64,000 bases of DNA from Synechococcus sp. CC9605 (GCF_000012625.1 NC_007516.1:186001-250000); one strand, 5' to 3'; positions 36,052 through 45,179 are shown, numbered from the stretch's first letter. Notes: generated by a model from the letters alone, not told the origin. Program-made: numbers and translations.

Positions 36052-37271
36052 TCGCCTTCATCGCTCCGGCGGAACTGGGCCGGCACCTTGGGTGCCATCA
36101 GCTGGCGCACCGTGTCGATCACAGCTTGTTGCTGAGTATCACTCAACTCAGGGAAGGTCGGCAGGCTTAGCACCTGGCTGCAGAGCTGTTCCGTCACCGG
36201 TAGGGAGCCCTGTTTCAAACCCAGATGGGCGTAGGCCGGCTGGCGGTGGATCGGAATCGGGTAGTAAATGATCGTGCTCACCCCATGCTCCTGCAGGGTC
36301 TGCTTGACCCAGTCGCGGCAACAGCTCTCCGGAATTCCGTGGCGTGCGCTGGTGCTGGAGGGATTGCAGCTGGCGTTGCAGAGCTGCTGGCCGTTGGGGC
36401 AACTGCCGATGCGCACCACGAACTGATTCCAGCTGTGGCCGTCGTCGGCTGTCGGCAGGGTGAGTCCGTTGAGATCACCGAGGGCATCCCGATAGCGCTC
36501 AGCGATGGCGGTTCGTTTGCTGATCCACGCTTCCAGCTTTGGCAGCTTCACATTCAGCACCGCAGCCTGGATTGCATCCAGTCGGCTGTTGTAGCCAAGG
36601 CTGGTGTGCAGGTAGCGCTCGGGCATGCCGTGCACGGCGAGCTCGCGCATAGCCTGGGCCAGTCCTGCATCGCTGGTGGTGACAACTCCGCCGTCTCCCG
36701 CCGCACCGAGGTTCTTGGTGGGGAAGAAGCTGAAGCAGCCTGCATCGCCGAAGCTGCCCACCGCCTGGCCCTGCCAGCGGGCTCCCGTCGCCTGGGCGCA
36801 GTCTTCGATCACCTTCAGCTGATGGCGTTCGGCAATGGCCATTAGCCGGGTCATGTTCACCGCACGCCCAAACAGGTGCACCGGCATCAGGGCCCTGGTG
36901 GCGGGGGTGATCGAGGCTTCGATCTGATCAAAATCGATCAGGTAAGTGCTGGGGTCGACATCCACGAACACTGGCGTGGCGCCGACGGCGCTGATGGCCT
37001 CAGCTGTGGCGAAAAAACTGAACGAGCAGGTGATCACCTCATCGCATGCTCCGATCCCCAGGCCGCGCAGGGCAAGGATCAATGCATCGGTGCCGCTGTT
37101 GCAGCCCACGGCGTGCTCGCAACCAACGCTGGCGGCAAAGGCCTCCTCGAAGCGTTTGATTTGCGGTCCACCGATGTACTGGCCGCTGCGCAACACCTCG
37201 AGCACCGCCTCTTCGAGGTCCACACCGAGATCGTCGATCTGCTGGCTGAGGCTGAAGGGAGGAACCTGCAT
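36030..37271 (-). CDS. DegT/DnrJ/EryC1-family PLP aminotransferase
   Basis: Enzymes of this family aminate keto-sugars on nucleotide carriers for surface glycans. The 413-aa protein has GCNSGTDALILALRGLGIG, IEDCAQATGARWQG with the PLP-binding Asp, and SFFPTKNLGAAGDGG with the PLP lysine. YYPIPIHRQPAY is the usual C-terminal family motif. It carries an extra loop of about 25 residues with four to five cysteines before the C-terminal domain, between VVRIG and RDWVKQTL, which is not usual. Product sugar is unknown. It overlaps the photolyase 3' end by 22 nt and follows the thioredoxin-like gene by 19 nt. Confidence 0.9.
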   Translation of the reverse strand: MQVPPFSLSQQIDDLGVDLEEAVLEVLRSGQYIGGPQIKRFEEAFAASVGCEHAVGCNSGTDALILALRGLGIGACDEVITCSFSFFATAEAISAVGATPVFVDVDPSTYLIDFDQIEASITPATRALMPVHLFGRAVNMTRLMAIAERHQLKVIEDCAQATGARWQGQAVGSFGDAGCFSFFPTKNLGAAGDGGVVTTSDAGLAQAMRELAVHGMPERYLHTSLGYNSRLDAIQAAVLNVKLPKLEAWISKRTAIAERYRDALGDLNGLTLPTADDGHSWNQFVVRIGSCPNGQQLCNASCNPSSTSARHGIPESCCRDWVKQTLQEHGVSTIIYYPIPIHRQPAYAHLGLKQGSLPVTEQLCSQVLSLPTFPELSDTQQQAVIDTVRQLMAPKVPAQFRRSDEGDQDRMVA

Positions 37272-37290
37272 GAAGGAAAGCTTAAGTGGC

Positions 37291-37875
37291 TTAGCCGAAC
37301 CACTCCGGTTCGTGTCCGGGGTTCCACTTCACATTGCAGCCCACAGAGGCGGTCTGGTCTGGGTTGACGGGAGATCCCGTCAGTACGGCATCGAGGGCGG
37401 CGCGCAGCTCTCGGCCGTCGAGGGGAAGATCGTTGCTGGGTCGGCTGCCGTCCAATTGGCCGCGGTAGCGCAGGCTCTGTAGGCCTTCGCCATCGGGTGA
37501 AAACAGGTAGAACTCCGGCGTGCAGGCGGCCCGCAGATCCCTGGCCAGAGTTTGCTGTTCATCCAGAAGGTAGGGAAAGCTCCAGCCCTGGCGCTTGGCC
37601 TGATCCGCCAGTTGTTCCGGTCCGTCCTGGGGGTGGGTGATCAGGCTGTTGCTGCTGACGCCCACCAGCTGCACCGCTTCGCTGAAGTCGTGATCCAGCC
37701 GGCTGAGCTCGGGCTCCACATGTTTCACAAAGGGGCAATGGGCGCAAAGCACCATCAGCAGCACCGGACGTTCGACCAGCGATTGGCTGTTCAGCCGCCC
37801 GTCCGTCACCTGGGGAAGATCAAAATCGGGCAGGCGTGTGCCGAGCGCCAGCATCGTGGATGGTGTTAGGGCCAT
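37291..37875 (-). CDS. Thioredoxin-fold redox protein (peroxiredoxin/AhpC-TSA-like)
   Basis: This 194-aa protein has a thioredoxin-like fold with the active-site-like motif LMVLCAHCPFVKHV (Cys-x2-Cys) near residue 46, then an AhpC/TSA-type continuation ([33 protein letters not shown]). Proteins of this type are annotated as thioredoxin family proteins in cyanobacteria; the target is unknown. I chose ATG 37875 (MALTPSTM); a longer frame to 38088 runs antisense to the lipoprotein gene. It precedes the aminotransferase gene on the same strand. Confidence 0.8.
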   Translation of the reverse strand: MALTPSTMLALGTRLPDFDLPQVTDGRLNSQSLVERPVLLMVLCAHCPFVKHVEPELSRLDHDFSEAVQLVGVSSNSLITHPQDGPEQLADQAKRQGWSFPYLLDEQQTLARDLRAACTPEFYLFSPDGEGLQSLRYRGQLDGSRPSNDLPLDGRELRAALDAVLTGSPVNPDQTASVGCNVKWNPGHEPEWFG

Positions 37876-37932
37876 AAGGCGCGGGCAGATGCGGCGAATC
37901 TGCTTCAGGATGGCCACCTCCGGTGGTGATGG

Positions 37933-38451
37933 ATGCCGCGCCCGCGTCTGCTTTGGGGAGTTGCCTTGCTGCTGGGGGCCTGCGCTGCTCCGAAGGAGCC
38001 GCCCAGCTGGCGGTTGTTTCCTTTGCAGCGCCATGTCTCCCATGACGGGGTCGCTGTGGTGAACCAGCCCGATGGCTTCGGGCTCCACATTTATCTGGAG
38101 ACAGACACCAGCTTCCCGGGGGTGTGTCGTCCCCGATGGCTGCCTGATCCAGCCCGCCTGTTCAACGGCAACGGGTCAACACCGTTCAGTTCCGGGCTGG
38201 CGACCCGTCAGGAGTTTTTCGATGCAGTAGCCCGAATCGACGTGCGTGCGCTGTTGAAGGGCGAGCTGAAGGCTTTATGCCTTGCCCGCGCTCCGGAAGA
38301 CCGATGGCAGTGGACCGAGCCGCCCCGTAAGGAGGATCAGGTGGTCCCTGTGCAGCTGCCCTCCCTCGAAGAGGAAGACCTGCTCACCAATCCCGTGGAG
38401 GAATTGAAGCGGGCCCGGCAGCTGCTGAGGGATCAACGGGCTGGTGAGTAG
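37933..38451 (+). CDS. Small lipoprotein of unknown function
   Basis: This 172-aa protein has a short lipoprotein signal (LLWGVALLLGACAAP), with the lipobox LGAC placing the modified Cys near residue 17. The mature part is hydrophilic and has no recognised domain; it ends in an acidic helix (EEEDLLTNPVEELKRARQLL). It is likely anchored to a membrane facing the periplasm. It is divergent from the thioredoxin-like gene, and its last 19 nt overlap the convergent photolyase-N gene. Function is not known. Confidence 0.75.
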   Translation: MPRPRLLWGVALLLGACAAPKEPPSWRLFPLQRHVSHDGVAVVNQPDGFGLHIYLETDTSFPGVCRPRWLPDPARLFNGNGSTPFSSGLATRQEFFDAVARIDVRALLKGELKALCLARAPEDRWQWTEPPRKEDQVVPVQLPSLEEEDLLTNPVEELKRARQLLRDQRAGE

Positions 38452-38876
38452 CCCTCCCAAACAACCGCTTCGGCTTCGCGCCAGTAGCGGCTGAACCGCC
38501 CCAGCCGGGGAGGCCGCGGCAGTTCCACGAACTGTGCGGGATCCAGCAGGTCTAGCGGCAGTTCAGCATCGATGGCCTCACCGATGCGCCCCAGACGTGG
38601 ATCCACTGCGCTGCTGCTCACTACACCATCGGCCTGATGGCGACGGGCAAAGGCCAGCACCTCATCGGCGACGTTCCCCTTGCGCAGGGTGACGGGAAGG
38701 TCGAGGGCGTTTTCGTAGAGGAAGCCGAGCCGTTTGCGGCTGATTCGTGCGTCCTGGATCCATTGGGTGTCGAACACGAACACCGCAGGTGCCTCGGGCC
38801 AGGCCTGCAGCGCTGGATTGTTGGCACCAAGGGCCTCCTCGTGAATCCAGAGGATCGGGCGTTGAAATGTCATCAA
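38433..38876 (-). CDS. Stand-alone N-terminal (antenna-type) photolyase domain
   Basis: This 147-aa protein matches only the N-terminal alpha/beta domain of photolyases and cryptochromes: PILWIHEEALGANNPAL, then PAVFVFDTQWIQ, LPVTLRKGNVADEVLAF and HQADGVVSSSAVDPR follow that fold in order. It stops where the FAD domain would begin. The FAD domain is encoded by the gene immediately upstream on the same strand (38889-39800, 12 nt gap), so the two probably form a split photolyase/cryptochrome. Whether it binds an antenna pigment is unknown. The 3' end overlaps the lipoprotein gene by 19 nt. Confidence 0.8.
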   Translation of the reverse strand: MMTFQRPILWIHEEALGANNPALQAWPEAPAVFVFDTQWIQDARISRKRLGFLYENALDLPVTLRKGNVADEVLAFARRHQADGVVSSSAVDPRLGRIGEAIDAELPLDLLDPAQFVELPRPPRLGRFSRYWREAEAVVWEGYSPAR

Positions 38877-38888
38877 TGAATCTCCTGC

Positions 38889-39800
38889 TTATCGCTTGGG
38901 ACGGGCCAGGGCGGCACTGGCGCCCCCGCTGCTCCGGCGCTGGCGGTTGCGCTGCTGGTTGCGGTTGTTGCCGGTCTCCCGAATGGCTGGCATAGGAGCG
39001 AACAGCTGGTTTTCGAGTTGGTCGTAGCTGCCTTCAAAGGGGCAGCTGTTCGCGCTGGGGCAGCTGTTGCAGTACTGCCCTTCGCTGTAGCGCTCCAGAT
39101 TGCCGCGGTTGAAGAAGTAAGGCTTGTGGCTGAAGGTGCTGGCCACCCACTGCCAGCTCAGATGGTTGCTGGCCGGGTCGCCATCCAGCAGGTGCTCCAG
39201 GAACCAGTCGGCTCCAGCCTTCCAGTGGACCCGTCGCCAATGCACGAGCCAGGCGGCCATCCACATGCGGGCGTGGTTGTGAAGCCAGCCGGTGCTCACC
39301 AGTTGATCACGGAAGCCATCCATGCAGGCCAGCCCTGTGGTCCCGGCGCGCACATCGGCCGGCAGCTCCTGGGCATAGGCACCAGCGTCATGGCCCGTCT
39401 TGAACGGTTCCTGATCGTCATGGATGCCATCCCCCAGATCGAGCCACATCCGTTGCCAGAAGTCTCGCCAGCCGAGTTCGTTGATTAGCTTTCCGCCCTC
39501 ATCGCGGTTGCGGATCCGTTCAAACACTGAATCGCGCACCTCCGCGAGGGTCAGCACGCCGTGGCGGATGTAGGGCGACAGCCCGGTAACCGCGCCCCTG
39601 AGGTGATTTCGGCTTTTGGCGTAGCGCCTCGCGTCAATGCGCCGCAGTTTCTCTTCAGCTGGCACACGCCCACCGCGGATCGGGCTGAGCTCCCCTTCCG
39701 CTCCTGGGAACTCTTGCGCCAGCAGGGTGTTGAGGGCTTCGCGGGACGCGAATTGCCGCGGCAGGTCGCCGTTGATCGGGGGTGACGCAGCGCTGGGCAC
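38889..39800 (-). CDS. FAD-binding photolyase/cryptochrome domain protein lacking the antenna domain
   Basis: This 303-aa protein matches the C-terminal FAD domain of the photolyase/cryptochrome family: RNHLRGAVTGLSPYIRHG, LGWRDFWQRMW, TGWLHNHARMWMAAWLVHW and NHLSWQWVASTFSHKPY. The N-terminal antenna domain is missing and is encoded by the next gene. The C-terminus carries YCNSCPSANSCPF (three Cys), which could bind a metal or an Fe-S cluster, then a basic Asn/Arg-rich tail. Class CPD, 6-4 or cryptochrome cannot be decided by eye. It is first in the pair and divergent from fabI, whose start is 84 nt away. Confidence 0.85.
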   Translation of the reverse strand: MPSAASPPINGDLPRQFASREALNTLLAQEFPGAEGELSPIRGGRVPAEEKLRRIDARRYAKSRNHLRGAVTGLSPYIRHGVLTLAEVRDSVFERIRNRDEGGKLINELGWRDFWQRMWLDLGDGIHDDQEPFKTGHDAGAYAQELPADVRAGTTGLACMDGFRDQLVSTGWLHNHARMWMAAWLVHWRRVHWKAGADWFLEHLLDGDPASNHLSWQWVASTFSHKPYFFNRGNLERYSEGQYCNSCPSANSCPFEGSYDQLENQLFAPMPAIRETGNNRNQQRNRQRRSSGGASAALARPKR

Positions 39801-39883
39801 CGGCCTTTGTCAGCAAGGGAGCGGTGATCTTGGCGGGGGATGGGGGAGAATCGCGCGAATTCAACCCGTTCCGGTCTGTCCCG

Positions 39884-40666
39884 ATGCTGCTTGATCTCAC
39901 CGGCAAGAAGATTCTCGTCACCGGCATCGCCAACAACCGTTCGATCGCTTGGGGCATTGCTCAGCAACTGAAGGCGGCCGGTGCTGAACTCGGCATCACT
40001 TATCTGCCTGATGACAAGGGCCGTTTTGAGGCCAAGGTGCGCGAACTCACCGCTCCCTTGGAACCCAGCCTGTTCCTGCCTCTGAATGTGCAGGATGCCG
40101 ACCAGATGGCTGAGGTCTTCGGCGAGATCAAGGAGAAGTGGGGTGTTCTCGACGGTCTGGTGCACTGCCTGGCCTTTGCCGGTAAGGAAGAGCTGATCGG
40201 TGACTACAGCGCCACCACCGCTGAAGGTTTTGCCCGCTCCCTCGACATAAGCGCCTACTCCCTGGCCCCCCTCTGCGCCCATGCCAAGCCGCTGTTCAGC
40301 GAGAAGGCCGGTGTGATCACGCTGTCGTACCTCGGCGCTGAGCGGGCCATCCCCAACTACAACGTGATGGGCGTCGCCAAGGCGGCTCTGGAGGCGTCTG
40401 TTCGCTATCTCGCGGCAGAGCTGGGTCCCGAAAAGCAGGTGCGCGTCAATGCCATCAGCGCCGGCCCGATCCGCACCCTGGCCAGCTCCGCCATCGGCGG
40501 CATTCTCGACATGATCCACAACGTGGAGGAGAAGGCTCCCCTGCGCCGCACCGTGACCCAGATGGAAGTGGGCGGCACCGCTGCCTTCCTGCTCAGCGAT
40601 CTGGCCAGCGGCATCTCCGGTCAGACCATCTACGTGGATGCGGGCTATTGCGTCACCGGAATGTGA
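39884..40666 (+). CDS. fabI: Enoyl-[acyl-carrier-protein] reductase (NADH)
   Basis: FabI performs the last reduction step of fatty-acid elongation. The 260-aa SDR begins [20 protein letters not shown], with the atypical [16 protein letters not shown] motif of FabI. It shows the catalytic Tyr-x6-Lys pair in [12 protein letters not shown] and the segment [18 protein letters not shown] chose ATG 39884; an earlier start at 39782 lies antisense to the FAD gene and adds non-homologous residues. It precedes hisB by 29 nt. Confidence 0.96.
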   Translation: MLLDLTGKKILVTGIANNRSIAWGIAQQLKAAGAELGITYLPDDKGRFEAKVRELTAPLEPSLFLPLNVQDADQMAEVFGEIKEKWGVLDGLVHCLAFAGKEELIGDYSATTAEGFARSLDISAYSLAPLCAHAKPLFSEKAGVITLSYLGAERAIPNYNVMGVAKAALEASVRYLAAELGPEKQVRVNAISAGPIRTLASSAIGGILDMIHNVEEKAPLRRTVTQMEVGGTAAFLLSDLASGISGQTIYVDAGYCVTGM

Positions 40667-40695
40667 GGCACGATGAGGGCACTGAAGCTCGGGTG

Positions 40696-41304
40696 ATGGC
40701 ACGTCAGGGAACGATCCATCGGGTCACTGGTGAAACCGATGTGAAGGTGCGTCTGGATCTGGACGGCTCCGGCCAATGCCAGGCCAGCACCGGTGTGCCG
40801 TTTCTCGACCACATGCTTCATCAGATCAGCAGCCACGGCCTGATCGACCTGGAGATCAATGCGGTGGGAGATACCCACATCGACGACCACCACACCAACG
40901 AGGACGTGGGAATTGCCGTGGGGCAAGCCCTGGCCCAGGCCTTGGGAGACCGGCGCGGCATTCATCGCTTCGGTCACTTCGTGGCACCGCTGGATGAGGC
41001 CCTGGTGCAGGTGGCCCTGGATTGTTCCGGTCGCCCTCATCTCAGCTACAGCCTCGCGATTCCCAGCCAGAGGATCGGCACCTATGACACCGAGCTGGTG
41101 AAGGAGTTCTTCGTGGCGGTGGTCAACAACAGCGGGCTGACCCTCCACATCCGGCAGTTGGATGGGGTCAACTCCCACCACATCGTGGAAGCCTGCTTCA
41201 AGGCTTTTGCTCGGGCCCTGCGCATGGCCACGGAGGTGGATCCACGCCGGGCTGGCGCCATCCCCAGCAGCAAAGGGGTGCTTGAGCAGGCTGGCGCCAG
41301 CTGA
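40696..41304 (+). CDS. hisB: Imidazoleglycerol-phosphate dehydratase
   Basis: This Mn-dependent enzyme catalyses the sixth step of histidine synthesis. The 202-aa protein has [23 protein letters not shown] and [18 protein letters not shown], the conserved metal-binding histidine motifs. It is the monofunctional form, without the phosphatase domain of enteric HisB. I chose ATG 40696 ([11 protein letters not shown]); a GTG directly before it at 40693 is possible. It is co-directional with fabI. Confidence 0.96.
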   Translation: MARQGTIHRVTGETDVKVRLDLDGSGQCQASTGVPFLDHMLHQISSHGLIDLEINAVGDTHIDDHHTNEDVGIAVGQALAQALGDRRGIHRFGHFVAPLDEALVQVALDCSGRPHLSYSLAIPSQRIGTYDTELVKEFFVAVVNNSGLTLHIRQLDGVNSHHIVEACFKAFARALRMATEVDPRRAGAIPSSKGVLEQAGAS

Positions 41305-41364
41305 AGCCTCCTCCGCGCTTCACAGTCCGTTACGAGAGGATGGGCGAACGTTGATCATTCGCCC

Positions 41365-42831
41365 GTGACTGTCGCCCCCACCCGCAGCTACGACCGCAGC
41401 GACTGGGCCAGTTCCTTCGTCAATGTGGAGCAGGAACTCACCGACGTGGCGCTGACGCCGGTGCGTGGAACGGTGCCGGCGGAGCTTCAGGGCACCTTTT
41501 ATCGCAATGGCCCCGGACGTCTTGAGCGGGATGGGCATCGCGTTCATCACCCCTTTGATGGCGACGGCATGATCGCGGCGATGCGGTTTGAGAACGGCAG
41601 CGTTTCCCTCAGCAATCGTTATGTGCGCACCGAGGGTTGGCTGGCGGAGGAGAAGGCCGGGAAGATTCTCTACCGAGGTGTGTTCGGCAGCCAGAAGCCA
41701 GGTGGTCGGCTGGCTAACGCCTTTGATCTGCGCCTGAAGAACATCGCCAACACCAATGTCGTGCGTCTCGGCGATCAGCTGCTTGCCCTCTGGGAGGCGG
41801 CGGAACCCCATGCGCTCGATCCCCGCAGCCTGGAGACCCGCGGTCTTTCACGCCTCGATGGCGTCTTGAAAAAGGGCGAGGCTTTCAGTGCCCACCCCCG
41901 CTTCGATCCTGGTCATAACGGCCGGCCCTGCATGGTGACCTTCGGAGTGAAGACCGGGCCCCGCAGCACCATCCGTCTGATGGAGTTCGCCACCGATGGC
42001 CCGGAGGCCGGCGCCTTGCTGCATGACCGTTCCGACAGCTTCCCCGGTTTCGCCTTTCTTCACGACTTCGCCATTACCCCCAACTGGGCGGTGTTCCTCC
42101 AGAATGCCATCGCCTTCAATCCCTTGCCGTTTGTGACCGGCGAAAAGGGTGCGGCCCAGTGCCTGGCATCTCAACCCGGCGGCAAGGGGCGTTTCTGGCT
42201 GATCCCCCGTGATTCCGGTCGCTTCGCTGGTCAGAAGCCCCGCATCCTCGAAGCCCCCGACGGCTTCGTTTTCCACCACCTCAATGCCTTTGAGGATGGC
42301 GATCACGTTGTGGTGGAGAGCATCGTCTACGACGATTTCCCGTCCATCGGACCTGACGAGGATTTCGCTGAGGTGGATTTCGACACGGTGCCGGAGGGCA
42401 CCCTGCACCGTTGCCGTCTTGATCTCAGCCGTGAATCGGTTCAGACCGAGCGGATCAGCGAGCGCACCTGTGAGTTCGCCATGGTCAACCCCGAGCGTCA
42501 GGGCCTCAGTGCCCGCTACGCCTGGATGGCGGTGGCGGAGCGGGAGACGGGCAACGATCCGTTGCAGGCCATTCAGAAACTTGATCTGGACTCCGGGGCG
42601 ACCCACACCTGGAGTGCGGCGCCCCGCGGTTTTGTCAGTGAGCCCCTGATGGTGCGGCGCCCTGGCGCTGAATCGGAGGACGACGGTTGGGTGCTGGACC
42701 TGGTTTGGAACGGTGCCCGGGTTGCCTCCGATCTGGTGATCCTCAACGCCCGTGATCTGTCGGAGGTGGCGGTGCTGGAGCTGCCATTGGCCGTTCCCCA
42801 TGGTTTGCATGGGAGCTGGGCGGCGGGGTGA
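41365..42831 (+). CDS. Carotenoid oxygenase (apocarotenoid-15,15'-oxygenase type)
   Basis: Enzymes of this RPE65-related family cleave carotenoids or apocarotenals, some producing retinal. The 488-aa protein has the four Fe-binding histidines of the beta-propeller: His177 (FSAHPRFD), His233 (FLHDFAIT), His304 (FVFHHLNAF) and His482 (PHGLHGSW). LQGTFYRNGPGRLERDG is the family start motif. The GTG start at 41365 (MTVAPTRSYD) gives the expected N-terminus. Substrate is not readable. No rhodopsin gene is in the window to pair with it. Confidence 0.92.
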   Translation: MTVAPTRSYDRSDWASSFVNVEQELTDVALTPVRGTVPAELQGTFYRNGPGRLERDGHRVHHPFDGDGMIAAMRFENGSVSLSNRYVRTEGWLAEEKAGKILYRGVFGSQKPGGRLANAFDLRLKNIANTNVVRLGDQLLALWEAAEPHALDPRSLETRGLSRLDGVLKKGEAFSAHPRFDPGHNGRPCMVTFGVKTGPRSTIRLMEFATDGPEAGALLHDRSDSFPGFAFLHDFAITPNWAVFLQNAIAFNPLPFVTGEKGAAQCLASQPGGKGRFWLIPRDSGRFAGQKPRILEAPDGFVFHHLNAFEDGDHVVVESIVYDDFPSIGPDEDFAEVDFDTVPEGTLHRCRLDLSRESVQTERISERTCEFAMVNPERQGLSARYAWMAVAERETGNDPLQAIQKLDLDSGATHTWSAAPRGFVSEPLMVRRPGAESEDDGWVLDLVWNGARVASDLVILNARDLSEVAVLELPLAVPHGLHGSWAAG

Positions 42832-42918
42832 GTCATGGCTTGAAACAAGCCGGTCATGGTTGAGCAGGGTTTGCTTGTCCAAGCTCGCCAGAATAAAGAT
42901 CCCAACTGAAGGCTCGGC

Positions 42919-43620
42919 ATGACGAATCGACTCTGGGGCGTTGCCAAGGTTGCCGTGTCCGTTCTCTTCGGGCTCAGTGTTGTTGCGCCATCGCCCCTGA
43001 GGGCAGCAGAGCGCGTTTGCAATGGCACCCTGCTTCAGATCCAGGTGAATGAGCGTGGAACGAGCCATAGCGATCGCTTTCGTTTTTCGCTCGGGATCGA
43101 CGCTGAAAAGGCCAACAAGGATGCTGCGATGACCGCTCTGAACGGCCGTTTGGCTGAGGCGCGTCAGGTCATTCAGCCGCTTGCTCTGGGTCGGCTCACG
43201 ATCCCTGCACCCCGTAGCTACTCCGTTGGGGGAGGCACGTCGGGACCACGATTGGAGCGGGCGAGCACCACCATCACGGGCGAGGTCAGCCGTGACAACT
43301 ACAACGCGCTGATCCAAGCCGTTGGTCGCTTGCCGGGTGTTCGGCTGCGAGGCATGACGTCTTTGGCGACCAGCGACAGCCGTGCCTCATTGGCTGATCA
43401 GTTGCTGAAGAAAGCTCTCGAGACAGGGCAACGTCGTGCGCAGGCCACAGCCCGGGCTCTCGGTCTGCGCAAGGTGGAGCTGTTGCTGATTGACCAGCGT
43501 GGTTCGACCCAACGACCCATGCAGATGGCTGTACGCAGGGAGAACACCAGCTTCAGGCCTGGGGAGGCTCCCAAGCCAAGTCAGAGCCTCGCTCTCAAAC
43601 TGGATTACTGCCTGCGTTGA
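42919..43620 (+). CDS. Secreted SIMPL-domain (DUF541) protein
   Basis: This 233-aa protein has a Sec signal peptide (VAKVAVSVLFGLSVVAPSPLRAAE, cleavage likely after ARA/AAE). A SIMPL-type domain follows, recognisable by the VNERGTS start, ADQLLKKALETGQRRAQATARALGL and the closing KLDYCLR strand. SIMPL proteins are periplasmic and of poorly defined role. Two cysteines near each end (C34 and C231) could form a disulfide. Its 3' end overlaps the convergent BCCT gene by 16 nt. Confidence 0.8.
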   Translation: MTNRLWGVAKVAVSVLFGLSVVAPSPLRAAERVCNGTLLQIQVNERGTSHSDRFRFSLGIDAEKANKDAAMTALNGRLAEARQVIQPLALGRLTIPAPRSYSVGGGTSGPRLERASTTITGEVSRDNYNALIQAVGRLPGVRLRGMTSLATSDSRASLADQLLKKALETGQRRAQATARALGLRKVELLLIDQRGSTQRPMQMAVRRENTSFRPGEAPKPSQSLALKLDYCLR

Positions 43621-45161
43621 TCGGCAGTGCGGTGCCATTCTTTCCAGGCCAGCCGTGGTGCGCTCCACAGGGTGGCCAGCACCAAGGGGGTGACCGGTAC
43701 CGCGGTGATCACGATGAAGGCCTGCAGGGCATCGATGGAGGTGCTGTCCCCCAGCCCTGAGCCGATGCGTAGCAGCACCAAGGTGAGGCTGCCGATCATC
43801 AAGGCCCAGAACAGGCGCAGCAGAGCAGGGGGCTCGTTGCGGCCGCTCACCACCATGGCCGCGGCGTAACTCATCGAGTCGGCGCTGGTGCACATGAACA
43901 GCACCACCAGCACCAGGCCGATCGGAATCAGCAGCCCTGCCAGGGGCAGCTGGCTGAGGATGGTGAGCAGGGCCGCAGCGGCTCCGTTCTGGGCCAGGGC
44001 GTCGCTGATGACGCCCCCGGCCAACTCCAGATGCAGTCCGGTGCCACCTAGCAGGGTGAACCAAAGATTGGTCACGATCGGGCAGAGGATGGCCACCGCC
44101 AGCACCAGTTCACGGATGCTGCGGCCGCGGCTGACGCCGGCGGTGAACAGGCCCATCAATGGGGCATAGCCAAGGAACCAGCCCCAGTAGAACACCGTCC
44201 AGCCGTTCACCCAGTTCGCCGGCACGGCATTGGGGGTGAGGGCCATCTGCGGCAGGTGGATCAGGTAGGTGATGAAGCCGCTGAAGAAGTGCTGAATCAG
44301 CCAGAGGCCCGGCCCAAGCAGCAGCAGGCCCGCCGCCAAGGCCAGGGTGAGCCACACATTGAGTTCCGACAGCCACTTGATGCCCTTTTGAATGCCGCTG
44401 ACGGTGGATGTCGCGAAGACGGCAGTCAGCAGCACCACCACCAGGGATTGCAGTCCGGCACTGTCGCTGAGCCAGGGCAGTTGCCCTGCGGCATTGCTGA
44501 GCTGCAGCGAGAGGAAGCCCAGGGGGCCAACGGTTCCGGCGATCGCGGCCACCACAGACAACCCATCCGCCAGGTGACCGAGCGGACCATCCACCCAGCT
44601 GCGCGGCACGATGTTCACCAGCAGGGTGCGGGGACGCAGGGGCTCACCGCGTCGCTCCAGGATTGAGAAGGTGATCGTGGTGGTCGTGGCCACAAGAGCC
44701 CAGGCGAGGAAGCCCCAGTGCAGAAAACTCACCGCCAGGGCGGGATCCACTGCTGCGGCTGTGCTGCCTTCGACCCCTTCGAACACCGGTGATGGGGTCT
44801 GGAAGTGATAAAGCGGTTCGGCTGCCGACCAGAACACACCACCCCCCGCCAGCAGGGTGCAGATCAGCACCGCGCACCAATCAAAGAATTTCAGACTGGG
44901 TTTGGCTTCCGCCCCCCCAAGCCGAAGTTTTCCGACTGGGCTGATGGCCAGGATCAGCGCGATCAGAAACAGCAGCACCACCATCCACTGCCAGACCCCG
45001 CCAAGGGCATCACTGATCACGGCTTTGCCGTTGTCGGTGAATTGCTTGGCCAGCGCCAGGTCGATGGCCGACACCAGCAGAAAAATCAGTAGGGGAGCAG
45101 CGCCCACCCAGAGGGGGGGCTGCCGCCACCAGGAACGCTGGTTCGTGGGGATGTCAGACAT
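43605..45161 (-). CDS. BCCT-family transporter
   Basis: BCCT transporters move betaine, choline, carnitine or related quaternary amines, usually with sodium. The 518-aa protein has about 12 membrane segments and the family signature FYWGWFLGYAPLMGLFTAGVSRGRSIRE. Compared with BetP from memory, the aromatic box seems altered: the Trp at the position of W374 is Phe and that of W377 is Tyr, and Tyr197 appears to be Val. The substrate may therefore differ from glycine betaine. It is the last gene of a four-gene operon with a sarcosine-oxidase-like enzyme, a dehydrogenase and a SABATH methyltransferase (18 nt after the oxidase), so it may import their substrate. Confidence 0.9.
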   Translation of the reverse strand: MSDIPTNQRSWWRQPPLWVGAAPLLIFLLVSAIDLALAKQFTDNGKAVISDALGGVWQWMVVLLFLIALILAISPVGKLRLGGAEAKPSLKFFDWCAVLICTLLAGGGVFWSAAEPLYHFQTPSPVFEGVEGSTAAAVDPALAVSFLHWGFLAWALVATTTTITFSILERRGEPLRPRTLLVNIVPRSWVDGPLGHLADGLSVVAAIAGTVGPLGFLSLQLSNAAGQLPWLSDSAGLQSLVVVLLTAVFATSTVSGIQKGIKWLSELNVWLTLALAAGLLLLGPGLWLIQHFFSGFITYLIHLPQMALTPNAVPANWVNGWTVFYWGWFLGYAPLMGLFTAGVSRGRSIRELVLAVAILCPIVTNLWFTLLGGTGLHLELAGGVISDALAQNGAAAALLTILSQLPLAGLLIPIGLVLVVLFMCTSADSMSYAAAMVVSGRNEPPALLRLFWALMIGSLTLVLLRIGSGLGDSTSIDALQAFIVITAVPVTPLVLATLWSAPRLAWKEWHRTADQRRQ

Positions 45162-45179
45162 TGGATGACGGGTGAGGGG

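Noticed and set aside
39551-40702. 383-codon minus-strand frame opposite fabI
   Set aside because: Antisense to a well-supported fabI. Part of it is the out-of-frame continuation of the FAD-domain gene, whose real frame is a different one.
41848-43317. 489-codon minus-strand frame opposite the carotenoid oxygenase and SIMPL genes
   Set aside because: It spans two real genes on the other strand, and its product has no motif.
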